From Cruoricaptor ignavus (lineage in GTDB: Bacteria; Bacteroidota; Bacteroidia; Flavobacteriales; Weeksellaceae): a DNA stretch of 64,000 nt. Within the stretch, counting starts at the first letter, position 1, and every line of letters starts with the position of its first letter. Below, piece by piece: positions 16,201-26,519 of the stretch. Under the pieces are notes generated by a model. That model was not told the origin of the DNA. It made no database searches and saw nothing but the letters and a program-made list of their open reading frames with translations. The stretch covers positions 1 through 64,000 of the forward strand of contig NZ_FQYI01000009.1 of NCBI RefSeq assembly GCF_900141665.1, in the 5' to 3' direction. The position numbers were made by a program, and so were the translations under genes.

Positions 16201-17839
16201 AGGCTTCAAATGCATCGGGATAATTGCGGAACGCCTGCTTTATTTCCTCGGAATTTTTGATGTAAAATTCCTGAGACGGAAGCCCGCGCCTTTTCCCGAA
16301 ACCCTTTCCAACAGGCGATGAAAGTTTCTCGCCATCCTTTATGCAGAACAGGATATCCTGAATCTGTGCATCATTTCTCTCGGTATAGAAAGTTTCATTC
16401 TGCGCCAGAATTTTCACGCCATATTTATCGGCGAAACTCAGCAGAACTTCGTTCACATATTCTTCCTCCTCAATTTGATGATTTTGCAACTGAACATAGA
16501 AATCATTGCCAAATTCATTTTTCCACCATTTGAAAATTTCTTCGCCTTTCTGCTCGCCAAATTCCAAAATTGTGTTCGGCACATCTCCTAAAGTTCCACC
16601 AGTAACAGCGACGAGGCCTTCCTTATGCTGCGCCACCATATCCCGTGAAATTCGCGGAACGCCGAAATAAAAGCCATGCAGAAAGCCAAGGCTTGAAAGT
16701 TTTGCCAGATTTTTATACCCAGTGAAATTCTTCGCCAGCAATACCATCAGCGTTCTTCTGTCCGGATCATCCTTCGTAAACTGCTTCTGTTCCGGCCTTT
16801 CGGAAATATAGAATTCACAGCCGATGATTGGGATTAAAGGCAGTTGCCGTGGTTCTGCTTCGTTGAAATCCGTGCCTTCGTTCTTGGCTTTTTCTTTTTG
16901 CTCGATGTAATTTTGGTAATTGCTGCTGATGTTTTTATTCGCTTCTTCCACTTCGGAAACGAATTTGAAAGCGCCCATCATATTGCCCAAATCTACTAGA
17001 CCAACAGCCGGAAAATTATCAGCTAATGCTTTGGCTACCAAATCGTTAAGGTGCGTATTCGATTGCAAGGCAGAGTAAATGCTGTGGTTGTGAAAGTTGA
17101 AATAATCCCCGATTTCAATTTCCGCGGTGTCGCCAAAATCTACAGTTTTCCGCTTCTTAATTGCCGCTACCTGCCTTCTTATTTTGATTTCAAACGGCGA
17201 AATCGGTTTTACATTTTTCTCACGAAAATCCTGATAATTTTGAGAATCTGAAAAAACCTGCTCTACCGAAATTACACCTTGCCGCCACATTTCGAAAAAC
17301 ACCTGTGCTGTGGCGTTCACATCGGCAGCGGAATTGTGCGCCTCGTCAAACTTTTCGCCGTAAAGTTTCTCGTAAATTTCCTCAAGTTTGGGCGACTTGT
17401 ATTTTCCTTTTCCCGAAGGAATCGCCGTGTATTCCGTGCCTAGAATCATCGTATCTGCCATCGGAATTTTCTGCAGATGGTCTTCCAGATTTTTCCGGAA
17501 AAATTCCGCGCCCACGATTTTGTAATCGAATTCCACATTGTGCCCTACCACAACTTTCGCGCGCTTCAGCACGGCGGAAAACTGGGCTAAAATCTCTGCC
17601 AAATCACGGCCTTCTTCGTTTGCAATTTTCGTGGTAATGCCATGGATCCTGGAAGCATTGTAAGGAATATCGTAGCCTTCCGGCTTTATTATAAAGTCCT
17701 GATTTTCAATGAGATTCCCAAGTTCATCGTGCAATTGCCAACTGATCTGCACCATTCTTGGCCAATTCGCAGAATCAGAAAGAGGCGCATTATAATTAAT
17801 CGGCAATCCGGTAGTTTCCGTATCGAAAATCAAGTACAT
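13205..17839 (-). CDS. dnaE: DNA polymerase III alpha subunit with fused N-terminal DEDDh exonuclease
   Basis: At 1544 residues this is much longer than a standard DnaE (about 1160). Residues 1-190 form a DnaQ-like exonuclease: FDTETTG with D6 and E8, HNVEFD at 100-105, and HNSAAD at 168-173. A PHP domain begins near 248 (FHNHS), but the usual TDHGN metal ligand block reads VDLGN, so one His is missing. The polymerase core follows with GPGRGSAAGS and the catalytic PDIDIDFDDEGRDK near residue 690. A C-terminal OB-type region comes last. The fusion likely supplies replicative proofreading on the same chain. A -7 box (TAATTTTG, 17878-17871) lies upstream. Confidence 0.95.
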   Translation of the reverse strand: MYLIFDTETTGLPINYNAPLSDSANWPRMVQISWQLHDELGNLIENQDFIIKPEGYDIPYNASRIHGITTKIANEEGRDLAEILAQFSAVLKRAKVVVGHNVEFDYKIVGAEFFRKNLEDHLQKIPMADTMILGTEYTAIPSGKGKYKSPKLEEIYEKLYGEKFDEAHNSAADVNATAQVFFEMWRQGVISVEQVFSDSQNYQDFREKNVKPISPFEIKIRRQVAAIKKRKTVDFGDTAEIEIGDYFNFHNHSIYSALQSNTHLNDLVAKALADNFPAVGLVDLGNMMGAFKFVSEVEEANKNISSNYQNYIEQKEKAKNEGTDFNEAEPRQLPLIPIIGCEFYISERPEQKQFTKDDPDRRTLMVLLAKNFTGYKNLAKLSSLGFLHGFYFGVPRISRDMVAQHKEGLVAVTGGTLGDVPNTILEFGEQKGEEIFKWWKNEFGNDFYVQLQNHQIEEEEYVNEVLLSFADKYGVKILAQNETFYTERNDAQIQDILFCIKDGEKLSSPVGKGFGKRRGLPSQEFYIKNSEEIKQAFRNYPDAFEAYTEFLAKFKPYKLKRDVLLPKFEIPVEFHSEEDLKDGGKRGENAYLRHLTYKGAQEKYGEITPEISERLDFELEVIANTGYPGYFLIVQDFCNEARKMGVWVGPGRGSAAGSAVAYCIGITNVDPIKYDLLFERFLNPERISMPDIDIDFDDEGRDKIIRWVVEKYGKMNVAQIITYSVLGGKSAIKDAGRVLELPIPETNNIAKLVPSVPGMNIGKAFKKYEKLSPEDKVLADEMKSILDNPEDARYPVLDAAKKMEGAVRNTGIHACGVIITPEDISNLVPITTAAKDAEILVSQFDNSVAESAGLLKMDFLGLRTLTIIKHAIQLIKERHGIEINPDEIPLDDANTYRLFQEGRTIGIFQYESPGMQKYMRELKPTVFADLIAMNALYRPGPIKYIPNFINRKHGLEEIVYDLPENEEYLAETYGITVYQEQVMLLSQKLANFTRGEADTLRKAMGKKQKDVLDKMYPKFIEGGKANNLDEEKLNKIWKDWEAFAEYAFNKSHSTCYALIAYHTAYLKANFPAEYMASVMSNNINNTKQITMFMEDCQSMGVDVLGPDVNESQYGFAVNEKGQIRFGLGAIKGIGEGPSESIVEARKDGKFKNIYDFFERIPSAQINKRVVESLVIAGAFDEVDDYHRAQYFAVDSQGRTNVERLLKYGFNFQNGKTQLENSLFAEFAEGLDVEQPIIEPAQEWPNMHKLNREKEIIGFYLSAHPLDEFRYQYQFIQGNFGRKQVLEKQEVTEDNLAGNFSDEILPEEISAEAVEIELNEDGEISEGPVKKDVEPKGSFNFLNLDEIDVFREKAFGAEQIKLFEETKDYREKQKMKATFREYTVAGLVTEFLVRDGRNSGEKVAFVTLEDYTGSYQFRLGDKDYMRLREKIDLQRFLILKIKFTIGSDGRIFLNVNDVLELKEAFDQFAKSLTVVLDVKEIRKTDLEFFRNSLMKKDGKQKVSILIKNSDDGTQLEMPSRKGFVDLDAALMTEIAEEKRYEIFLN

Positions 17840-17997
17840 TCTATGAAAAATTTATCGAAGAAAAAGTTACCAAAATTACGGAAAAAAGATGGCACACATC
17901 TGCACGCAAAAACGCAGTGAAAATTTTCGAAAGCCGCACAGCCGAGACTTGCTATTTAGAACCCTTCCATATTTGAATAAATTTTCACCGATGGATT

Positions 17998-18025
17998 TTT
18001 GCGGCGGCGTTTCTCTTTATCTTTG
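17998..18025 (+). promoter_or_regulatory. Promoter of the catalase gene
   Basis: TTTG (17998-18001), 16 bp and TATCTTTG (18018-18025). The -7 box is a perfect match, while the spacing is slightly short. The ATG follows 20 bp later. Confidence 0.55.
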
Positions 18026-18045
18026 GTTAAAATATTTTTACCCAA

Positions 18046-20148
18046 ATGAAAAACCACGAGAAACCGACTGCAAAGACCGATGACCTGCAGCACGAAACCA
18101 TTAATCAACAAGGGAAAACCTTTACCACAAACACCGGAGTTCCGGTAAATGACAGCCATAATACACTAAAACTTGGTGAGCGTGGTCCGTCTTTGATAGA
18201 GGATTTCATCTTCCGCGAAAAACTCGCACATTTCGACAGGGAGCGTATTCCAGAGCGCGTAGTGCACGCCAGAGCAAGCGGTGCGCACGGCGTTTTCAGG
18301 CTTACAAAGGATATGAGCCAATACTCCAGCGCAGATTTCTTAAACGGCGTTGGCAAGGAAACCCCAGTGTTCGTGCGGCTTTCCACGGTGGCGGGCTTCC
18401 GCGGCTCCACAGATCTTCCGAGGGATGTTCGGGGTTTTTCCGTAAAATTTTACACTCAGCAGGGGAATTTTGACCTTGTAGGAAACAACATCCCCGTGTT
18501 CTTCATTCAGGATGCGATGAAGTTTCCCGATGTGGTGCACGCCGTAAAGCCGGAGCAGGACAATCAGATGCCGCAGGCTGCCTCCGCACACGATACTTTC
18601 TGGGATTTCGTATCGCTTTCCCCCGAGACGGCACATATGATAATGTGGACTATGAGCGACCGCGCCATTCCGCGCAGCCTGCGGATGATGGAAGGCTTCG
18701 GGGTGCACACCTTTAAACTTGTAAATAAAGAAGGCAAGGCGCATTTCGTGAAATTCCACTGGAAGCCCGTGCTGGGCGTGCATTCCGTAGCCTGGGACGA
18801 GGCGCAGAAAATCAGCGGGAAGAACAGCGACTTCCACCGTGAAGACCTTTGGCAGGCGATAGAAGACGGCGATTTTCCAGAATGGGATTTCGGCGTGCAG
18901 ATCATCCCGCAGGAGGATGAGCACAAATTTGATTTCGACATCCTCGACCCTACCAAGCTGATCCCTGAAGAACTGGTGCCGGTAGAGATCATCGGGAGAA
19001 TGACTTTGACGAAAAACCCGACAAACTTCTTCGCGGAGGTAGAGCAATCGGCATTTCACCCAGGCAACATCGTACCAGGAATCGACTTCTCCGACGATCC
19101 GCTGCTGCAGGGAAGGCTGTTCTCCTACTCGGACACGCAGATGTACCGACTTGGCGTAAACCACCAACAGCTGCCTATCAATCGGCCCCTGGAGCAGGTA
19201 CAAAATACGCTGCGCGAGGGTGCGTCTCAGCATTTTATCCACAAAGGGAAAGCATCCTACACCCCGAACTCCACGGGCGGGGGCTGCCCATTCCTAGCAA
19301 TGGCGACTCAGGGCGGTTTCGTATCCCACGGAGAGAGAGTGGATGCGCACAAGGTCCGCGCAAGGAGCAAAAGCTTCCTGGATCACTACAGCCAGGCGAA
19401 ACTTTTCTACAACAGCCAGGCAGAGTACGAGCAGCAGCACATTAAGGATGCACTTTCGTTTGAACTTTCCAAAGTGAAAACGCCGGAAATTCGGGAAAGA
19501 GTGGTGCAGATGCTTACCAACATCGATCTCGATCTTGCTCAATATGTGGCGAAAAAACTCGGCATCGATGAACCGAAAGAAGCCAAACCGGTAGAGAATT
19601 TTGTGCGGAATGCAGATGAAACCGCAGAGGATGCTGCAAGCGTTATTAAAGAACCATCTGTATCCAAGTCTGAAGCGCTGAGTATGGCGAATACTGCGAA
19701 AGACACGATGAAATCGCGGAAAATTGCCGTGTTCATCAGCGATGGTTTTGACAGAAAATCCTTCGACAAAGTGAAATCTGCCATTGAAAAAGAAGGCGGA
19801 AAATGTGCGACAGTTGCACCAATGCTTGGTATGATAAAAGCTGATGACGGCAGCGAAATCGAGAACAAGGAATTCACTTATTTCAATTCTGCATCGGTTT
19901 TGTTTGATGCGCTTTATGTGATTGGCGGCGAGAAAAATGTGAAGTTTTTGCTGAATGAAAAGAATGCCAGTGAATTTGCAAACGATGCGTTCAAGCATTG
20001 TAAAGCGATAGGCTATGATGCTGATGCTCAGAAATTTATAGACAAAACCATCATTAAAAATGATGAAGCGATTTTGAAAGATGACTTGGAGAACTTCCTG
20101 AATGCTGTGAAAAAACACCGCTATTGGGAACGCGAAAAAACGCTTTAA
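18046..20148 (+). CDS. katE: Large-subunit (clade II, HPII-type) catalase
   Basis: The 700-residue protein breaks down hydrogen peroxide. The catalytic His lies in RVVHARASGAHG, the distal Asn in VGNNIPVFF, and the haem-ligating Tyr in RLFSYSDTQMYRLG. After the catalase core (to about residue 530) there is a C-terminal flavodoxin/DJ-1-like domain starting RKIAVFISDGFD near 560, the hallmark of large-subunit catalases. It is a single-gene unit between its own promoter and a terminator. An OxyR-type operator was not recognised. Confidence 0.95.
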   Translation: MKNHEKPTAKTDDLQHETINQQGKTFTTNTGVPVNDSHNTLKLGERGPSLIEDFIFREKLAHFDRERIPERVVHARASGAHGVFRLTKDMSQYSSADFLNGVGKETPVFVRLSTVAGFRGSTDLPRDVRGFSVKFYTQQGNFDLVGNNIPVFFIQDAMKFPDVVHAVKPEQDNQMPQAASAHDTFWDFVSLSPETAHMIMWTMSDRAIPRSLRMMEGFGVHTFKLVNKEGKAHFVKFHWKPVLGVHSVAWDEAQKISGKNSDFHREDLWQAIEDGDFPEWDFGVQIIPQEDEHKFDFDILDPTKLIPEELVPVEIIGRMTLTKNPTNFFAEVEQSAFHPGNIVPGIDFSDDPLLQGRLFSYSDTQMYRLGVNHQQLPINRPLEQVQNTLREGASQHFIHKGKASYTPNSTGGGCPFLAMATQGGFVSHGERVDAHKVRARSKSFLDHYSQAKLFYNSQAEYEQQHIKDALSFELSKVKTPEIRERVVQMLTNIDLDLAQYVAKKLGIDEPKEAKPVENFVRNADETAEDAASVIKEPSVSKSEALSMANTAKDTMKSRKIAVFISDGFDRKSFDKVKSAIEKEGGKCATVAPMLGMIKADDGSEIENKEFTYFNSASVLFDALYVIGGEKNVKFLLNEKNASEFANDAFKHCKAIGYDADAQKFIDKTIIKNDEAILKDDLENFLNAVKKHRYWEREKTL

Positions 20149-20161
20149 AATCTGCAAAAAG

Positions 20162-20184
20162 CCGGACGAAAGTTCCGGTTTTTT
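20162..20184 (+). terminator. Terminator after katE
   Basis: CCGGA (20162-20166) pairs with TCCGG (20174-20178), followed by six T. Confidence 0.75.
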
Positions 20185-20271
20185 ATTTTGAATTATTATA
20201 TAATTATATTTTTGTATCAATCTATATTTATACGATTATATTCTGCCGCCGATGATTTATTGCTTGGCTAA

Positions 20272-22302
<2,031 letters not shown>

Positions 22303-22327
22303 AAACTGCCGGAAAGCCCGGCAGTTT
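22303..22327. terminator. Bidirectional terminator between ligA and the convergent gene
   Basis: A perfect 10-bp stem pairs 22303-22312 with 22318-22327. The T run is better on the minus strand. Confidence 0.75.
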
Positions 22328-22340
22328 CAACGGTTTTGCG

Positions 22341-22817
22341 TTATTCGCTAAGTTCAGGATCGTTCACCTTCACCGCAAGTTCGTAAAGATCGCCACGCAT
22401 CAAAAACTTAATTCTTTCACGCGTGGTAATCGTATTGATTTCGCCGTCTTTGAAAATCATAATTCTGTCGCCAGTTGCAATGTTCTGGTCGGCAAGCCAA
22501 TCTTCCGGCGCCACATCGTTTTCCAATTTTTTCATATCTTCCAACAAGTCCTGCGCCCTTTCCTGGAAGCCTTCTTCGTCGGAATATATCACATCGTACT
22601 CAGGGTCCAGCGCTACACGGAAAACCTTGCGGTTTTCGATAAGTTTAGCGTGGTCGTTCGGCATAGGATTGTCCGAACCATCAGTGAAGCCCACCTCAAT
22701 CAGCTCGCCGTTTTTCTCTCTGGCATAATTTTCAGCTTCTTCAAAATTTGCGAAATTCGTTACGATTTTATAATCATCGTAGCCGTATTCTTGCAATTTC
22801 CTTTCTTCGTTTTCCAT
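22341..22817 (-). CDS. Conserved acidic protein of unknown function
   Basis: A 158-residue soluble, strongly acidic protein without signal peptide or membrane helix. It opens with ENEERKLQEYGYDDYKIV, suggesting a short ferredoxin-like or stress-protein fold, and carries a DRIMIFKDGEINTITTRER segment that looks like a small beta domain near the C-terminus. I cannot name the family. It stands 13 bp after a small membrane-protein gene on the same strand and shares the terminator with ligA, so the two small genes probably form an operon. Confidence 0.7.
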   Translation of the reverse strand: MENEERKLQEYGYDDYKIVTNFANFEEAENYAREKNGELIEVGFTDGSDNPMPNDHAKLIENRKVFRVALDPEYDVIYSDEEGFQERAQDLLEDMKKLENDVAPEDWLADQNIATGDRIMIFKDGEINTITTRERIKFLMRGDLYELAVKVNDPELSE

Positions 22818-22830
22818 TTTATTATAAATT

Positions 22831-23235
22831 TTAATCGTTAATTTCTTCCTTTACTTCGCGCCATTCATTATCTTTCAGGTTGCCTTCCAGTCTTTCCACC
22901 TTCAGCATTTGCCGTAAAATGGCATATACCGTGATGTAAAAATTTGCCACGAAAACCACTGCAAAGCCTGAAATCAGGTATCCCGTCCAATTTTCGGTGA
23001 GCATTTTAAACTTCGTTAAAATTAAGAAAAAAATCGCAACATAATGGCTGAAACAATAATGGCAGGTAGGCAAATAATAAAAAAGTTTGCCGGGCAGGTT
23101 GTCACAGTTTTCCGAGCGGTATTGGCATTTCTCGCGAAACTCTTGGAAAATCCGTTCATTAGTTACCGTCCAGGAAACGCAGGCTACCGGAATCGCGAGC
23201 AAAAGCAGGTAGAGAATCTGATGGTGAAGTTCCAA
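22831..23235 (-). CDS. Small membrane protein with a CxxC motif, function unknown
   Basis: The 134-residue protein has an N-terminal hydrophobic helix, a Cys-containing loop, a helix preceded by TCHYCFSHYVA, and a further helix around GYLISGFAVVFVANFYIT, then a charged tail. The CxxCxSH motif beside a helix is reminiscent of DUF1360-type membrane proteins, but this is a weak resemblance. The start is a TTG at 23235, as no ATG precedes the first helix. It is the upstream member of a two-gene unit with the acidic protein. Confidence 0.6.
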   Translation of the reverse strand: MELHHQILYLLLLAIPVACVSWTVTNERIFQEFREKCQYRSENCDNLPGKLFYYLPTCHYCFSHYVAIFFLILTKFKMLTENWTGYLISGFAVVFVANFYITVYAILRQMLKVERLEGNLKDNEWREVKEEIND

Positions 23236-23307
23236 TTTTTTGGGTAAAATTTTTGTGGGAATTATGCTTCAAAAATTATTCCGTATTTTTATGCAAAATT
23301 GAATTTT

Positions 23308-25431
23308 ATGACGAAAATGAAATGGTTTTCCGCACCGGCCATTTTTGCGGCGGCGCTTGCTTTCGCGCAGCAATACGGCGGGATGTGGATTCCCACCGAA
23401 CTGAATGAAAAGGAAATGAAGCAGCTTGGCATGAAAATTTCGGCGAAGGACATCTTCAGCCGGGACAAGCCTTCGATAAAGGATGCAGTGGTGCAGTTCA
23501 ACGGTGGATGCACGGCGGAAATTGTATCGCCGAAGGGCCTTCTGCTCACCAATCATCACTGCGGTTACGGCCAAATTCAGTCGCATTCATCCGTTCAGAA
23601 TGATTATTTGCGAAACGGTTTCTGGGCGAAAAATATGGCGGGCGAATTGCCAAACCCTGGCGTAATAGTGGATTTCATCGTGGATATCATTGATGTGACA
23701 GCGCAAATTCTGCCGACTACAAATTTGACGGAAAATGAAATTAACGCTAATATCCAGCGCGTTTCGCAATCTTTCAGAACCGAGCCGTACCAAAAGGTTT
23801 CCGTGAAGCCGATGTACTACGGCAATAAATATTACGCCTACATCATAGAAACTTTCAAGGATGTAAGGCTCGTAGGTGCACCACCGGAAAGCATCGGAAA
23901 GTTCGGCAGTGATACGGATAACTGGGTTTGGCCAAGGCATACCGGCGATTTTGCATTCTTCCGAATCTACGCCGATAAGAACAACAAGCCTGCGGAATTC
24001 AGCAAGGATAATGTGCCATATGTGCCGAAGCATTTTCTGCCGGTTTCCATCAAGGATAAAAACGAGGACGACTTCACCTTCGTTTTCGGCTTCCCAGGAA
24101 GAACGCAGGAATACCTGCCGGCAATTGCGGTGCAGAAGATAATGACGGAAATAAACCCTGCGATGATTTCCGTACGGGATGTGGCGCTGAAAACGCTGAA
24201 CGAAAAAATGCGGGCGGACGATGCCACGAGAATTAAATACGCTTCGAAATATGCATCCGTAGCCAACTACTGGAAAAAGTGGATTGGCGAAGCAGAAGGC
24301 CTGAAGAAATCAAACGCAGTTGGGAAGAAATTGGTTTACGAGCAGAAATTGATTTCCAAAAATCCGGCAATGAAAACCACGATTGACGGGCTGAACAAGG
24401 CATACAACGAACAGGCACCCTACGCCTTGCACCGCGCCTATTACGGTGAGCTTTTGCGCAATGCCGAAACTTTGGCGATTGCTGATCTTTACAGCACTTA
24501 TCTCAATCTTTCGCAAAGCGGAAAGTTGGATGCAGAAACGCTGAACAACCTGAAGAGCCGGCTTAAAAGAATCTACCGAAACTACGATGCAGAGCTGGAT
24601 GCCAAGGTTACGGCGAAACTTCTGGCGCTGTATGCCAACCAAATTCCGCAGCAGTTCTTGCCGCAAAATTTTGCACAGTACAAGGATGAAAACCGCAATC
24701 TTCAGGCGATTGAAGAAATGTCTAAAAACTCGCTAATTACCGGAAGAACTTCGCTGAACGGCATTTCTGCAACGGCAGATTTGGATAAATTTTTAGCGAA
24801 CCCTTCCCTGCTGCAAAATCTGCAAAACGACCCGCTGATTAAGCTTTCGGCAGAAATTAAGAATAATTATTTACAAACCACCGAGCTGAAATTTGCCGCA
24901 CTGCAAAACGAGATAGATGCACTTCAGAAAAAATTTATGGCTGAGCAAATGGCGACAGATAAAGAGCGGCAGTTCTTCCCGGATGCTAATTCCACTTTGC
25001 GCGTTACCTATGGTCAGGTGAAGGGTTCAAATCCGCGCGATGCCGTGCATTACAACTACCAAACGCATTTGTCTGGTGTGATGGAAAAGTACATCCCGGG
25101 CGATTATGAATTTGATGTGCCGGCAAAACTTATCGACCTTTACAACCGTAAGGATTTCGGAATCTATAAGGATAAAACCGGCGATGTTCCGCTGGCATTT
25201 ACCGCTACCAACCATACAACCGGCGGAAATTCCGGAAGCCCGGCACTTGATGCCTACGGAAATTTGATTGGTTTAAATTTCGACAGACAGTGGGAAGGCA
25301 CGATGAGTGACATCAACTATGATCCGAAATTTAGCCGGAACATAATGGTGGATACCAAGTACATTCTCTTCATCGTGGATAAATTTGCTGATTCGAAATG
25401 GCTTCTCGATGAGATGAAAATTGTAAAATAA
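23308..25431 (+). CDS. S46 family dipeptidyl-peptidase, DPP11-like
   Basis: The exported serine peptidase removes dipeptides from peptide N-termini in the periplasm of peptide-feeding Bacteroidota. A signal peptide ends at AFAQ near residue 21. Catalytic residues are readable: His in TNHHCGYGQ, Asp in the DNWVWPRHTGDF region, and Ser in TGGNSGSP (about residue 642). In the segment NFDRQWEG the residue that discriminates the subfamilies is Arg (about 660), as in DPP11, which prefers Asp or Glu at P1. DPP7 has Gly there. ATG 23308 is chosen over the upstream TTG. The assignment of specificity is from recalled family knowledge. Confidence 0.9.
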   Translation: MTKMKWFSAPAIFAAALAFAQQYGGMWIPTELNEKEMKQLGMKISAKDIFSRDKPSIKDAVVQFNGGCTAEIVSPKGLLLTNHHCGYGQIQSHSSVQNDYLRNGFWAKNMAGELPNPGVIVDFIVDIIDVTAQILPTTNLTENEINANIQRVSQSFRTEPYQKVSVKPMYYGNKYYAYIIETFKDVRLVGAPPESIGKFGSDTDNWVWPRHTGDFAFFRIYADKNNKPAEFSKDNVPYVPKHFLPVSIKDKNEDDFTFVFGFPGRTQEYLPAIAVQKIMTEINPAMISVRDVALKTLNEKMRADDATRIKYASKYASVANYWKKWIGEAEGLKKSNAVGKKLVYEQKLISKNPAMKTTIDGLNKAYNEQAPYALHRAYYGELLRNAETLAIADLYSTYLNLSQSGKLDAETLNNLKSRLKRIYRNYDAELDAKVTAKLLALYANQIPQQFLPQNFAQYKDENRNLQAIEEMSKNSLITGRTSLNGISATADLDKFLANPSLLQNLQNDPLIKLSAEIKNNYLQTTELKFAALQNEIDALQKKFMAEQMATDKERQFFPDANSTLRVTYGQVKGSNPRDAVHYNYQTHLSGVMEKYIPGDYEFDVPAKLIDLYNRKDFGIYKDKTGDVPLAFTATNHTTGGNSGSPALDAYGNLIGLNFDRQWEGTMSDINYDPKFSRNIMVDTKYILFIVDKFADSKWLLDEMKIVK

Positions 25432-25436
25432 AAACG

Positions 25437-25465
25437 CCGCGCTGAAATTCTCAGCGCGGTTTTTT
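25437..25465. terminator. Terminator between the S46 peptidase and lipA
   Basis: A perfect 9-bp GC-rich stem pairs 25437-25445 with 25451-25459, followed by six T. The A run on the other side allows bidirectional use. Confidence 0.85.
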
Positions 25466-25490
25466 AAAACTTTAAACCTAAAACATTGAA

Positions 25491-26357
25491 CTAATGTATA
25501 TGTTTCTCAGCGTGGTAAGAACTTCTCACCAAAGGTGAACTTTCCACGTGTCTGAAGCCAAGGCTTCTCGCGAAATCTCCGTATTCATCGAACTCTTCAG
25601 GCGTTATGAACTTCTTCACCGGTAGATGTTTCTTCGTAGGTTGCAGGTATTGCCCCAGCGTTATCACATCCACATCAGCACTGCGGATGTCCTCTATCGT
25701 TTGGAAAACCTCGTGTTTTTCTTCGCCAAGACCCAGCATCACGCCGGTTTTCGTGCGGCGTTGCCCTGCGCTTTTCAGGTACTTCAGCACTTCCAGGCTT
25801 CGCTCATATTTTGCCTGAATCCGCACTTCACGCGTCAGTCTCTTCACGGTTTCCATATTGTGCGAAATCACTTCCGGTGCCACTTCCACCACTCTATCCA
25901 GATGCTTATGTATGCCCTGGAAATCCGGTATCAGCGTTTCCATCGTAGTTCCCGGCGAAATTCTCCGCACGGCATTTACAGTTTCCGCCCAAAGAATCGA
26001 GCCCATATCCTTCAGGTCATCCCTGTCCACGGAAGTCAGCACCGCGTGCTTTATCTTCATCAGCTTTATCGAGCGGGCTACTTTCTCCGGCTCATCCCAG
26101 TTCACATCCAACGGCCTTCCAGTTTTCACGCCGCAGAAACCGCAGCTCCTGGTGCAGATGTTCCCCAGAATCATAAATGTAGCCGTGCCTTCGCCCCAGC
26201 ATTCCCCCATATTTGGGCAGCTTCCGCTTTGGCAAATCGTGTTCAGCTTGTATTTATCCACCAGGCTTCGCAGTTCGCGGTAATTTTTTCCCGTGGGAAG
26301 TTTCACGCGAATCCACTTCGGTTTCTGCACCGCATTTTCCGTCACATTCTCCGTCAT
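25491..26357 (-). CDS. lipA: Lipoyl synthase
   Basis: A radical-SAM enzyme that inserts two sulfurs into protein-bound octanoyl groups, completing lipoate on the pyruvate and 2-oxoglutarate dehydrogenases. Both iron-sulfur sites are present: the auxiliary cluster [12 protein letters not shown] near residue 43 and the radical-SAM cluster CTRSCGFC near 68. The C-terminal RSSYHAEKH carries the Ser that ligates the auxiliary cluster. At 288 residues it has family length. lipB is not in view. Confidence 0.96.
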   Translation of the reverse strand: MTENVTENAVQKPKWIRVKLPTGKNYRELRSLVDKYKLNTICQSGSCPNMGECWGEGTATFMILGNICTRSCGFCGVKTGRPLDVNWDEPEKVARSIKLMKIKHAVLTSVDRDDLKDMGSILWAETVNAVRRISPGTTMETLIPDFQGIHKHLDRVVEVAPEVISHNMETVKRLTREVRIQAKYERSLEVLKYLKSAGQRRTKTGVMLGLGEEKHEVFQTIEDIRSADVDVITLGQYLQPTKKHLPVKKFITPEEFDEYGDFARSLGFRHVESSPLVRSSYHAEKHIH

Positions 26358-26519
26358 CAGAAATTCCGAACAGTTTTTTAATTGATTTTTTTCGCTGAGG
26401 TTAATGGGTTAAAATTGACAGTAAAATTAACCGAAGAATTAATTGCCACCTCAAAACTTCATAACCTTCTAAATACAAAATTATAAATTTTCGCTAACTT
26501 AGTCCTACATTCCAAAAAT

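Noticed and set aside
18340-19242. Long minus-strand ORF inside the catalase gene
   Set aside because: It is a shadow of a GC-richer coding region; the plus strand encodes a full catalase with all active-site motifs.
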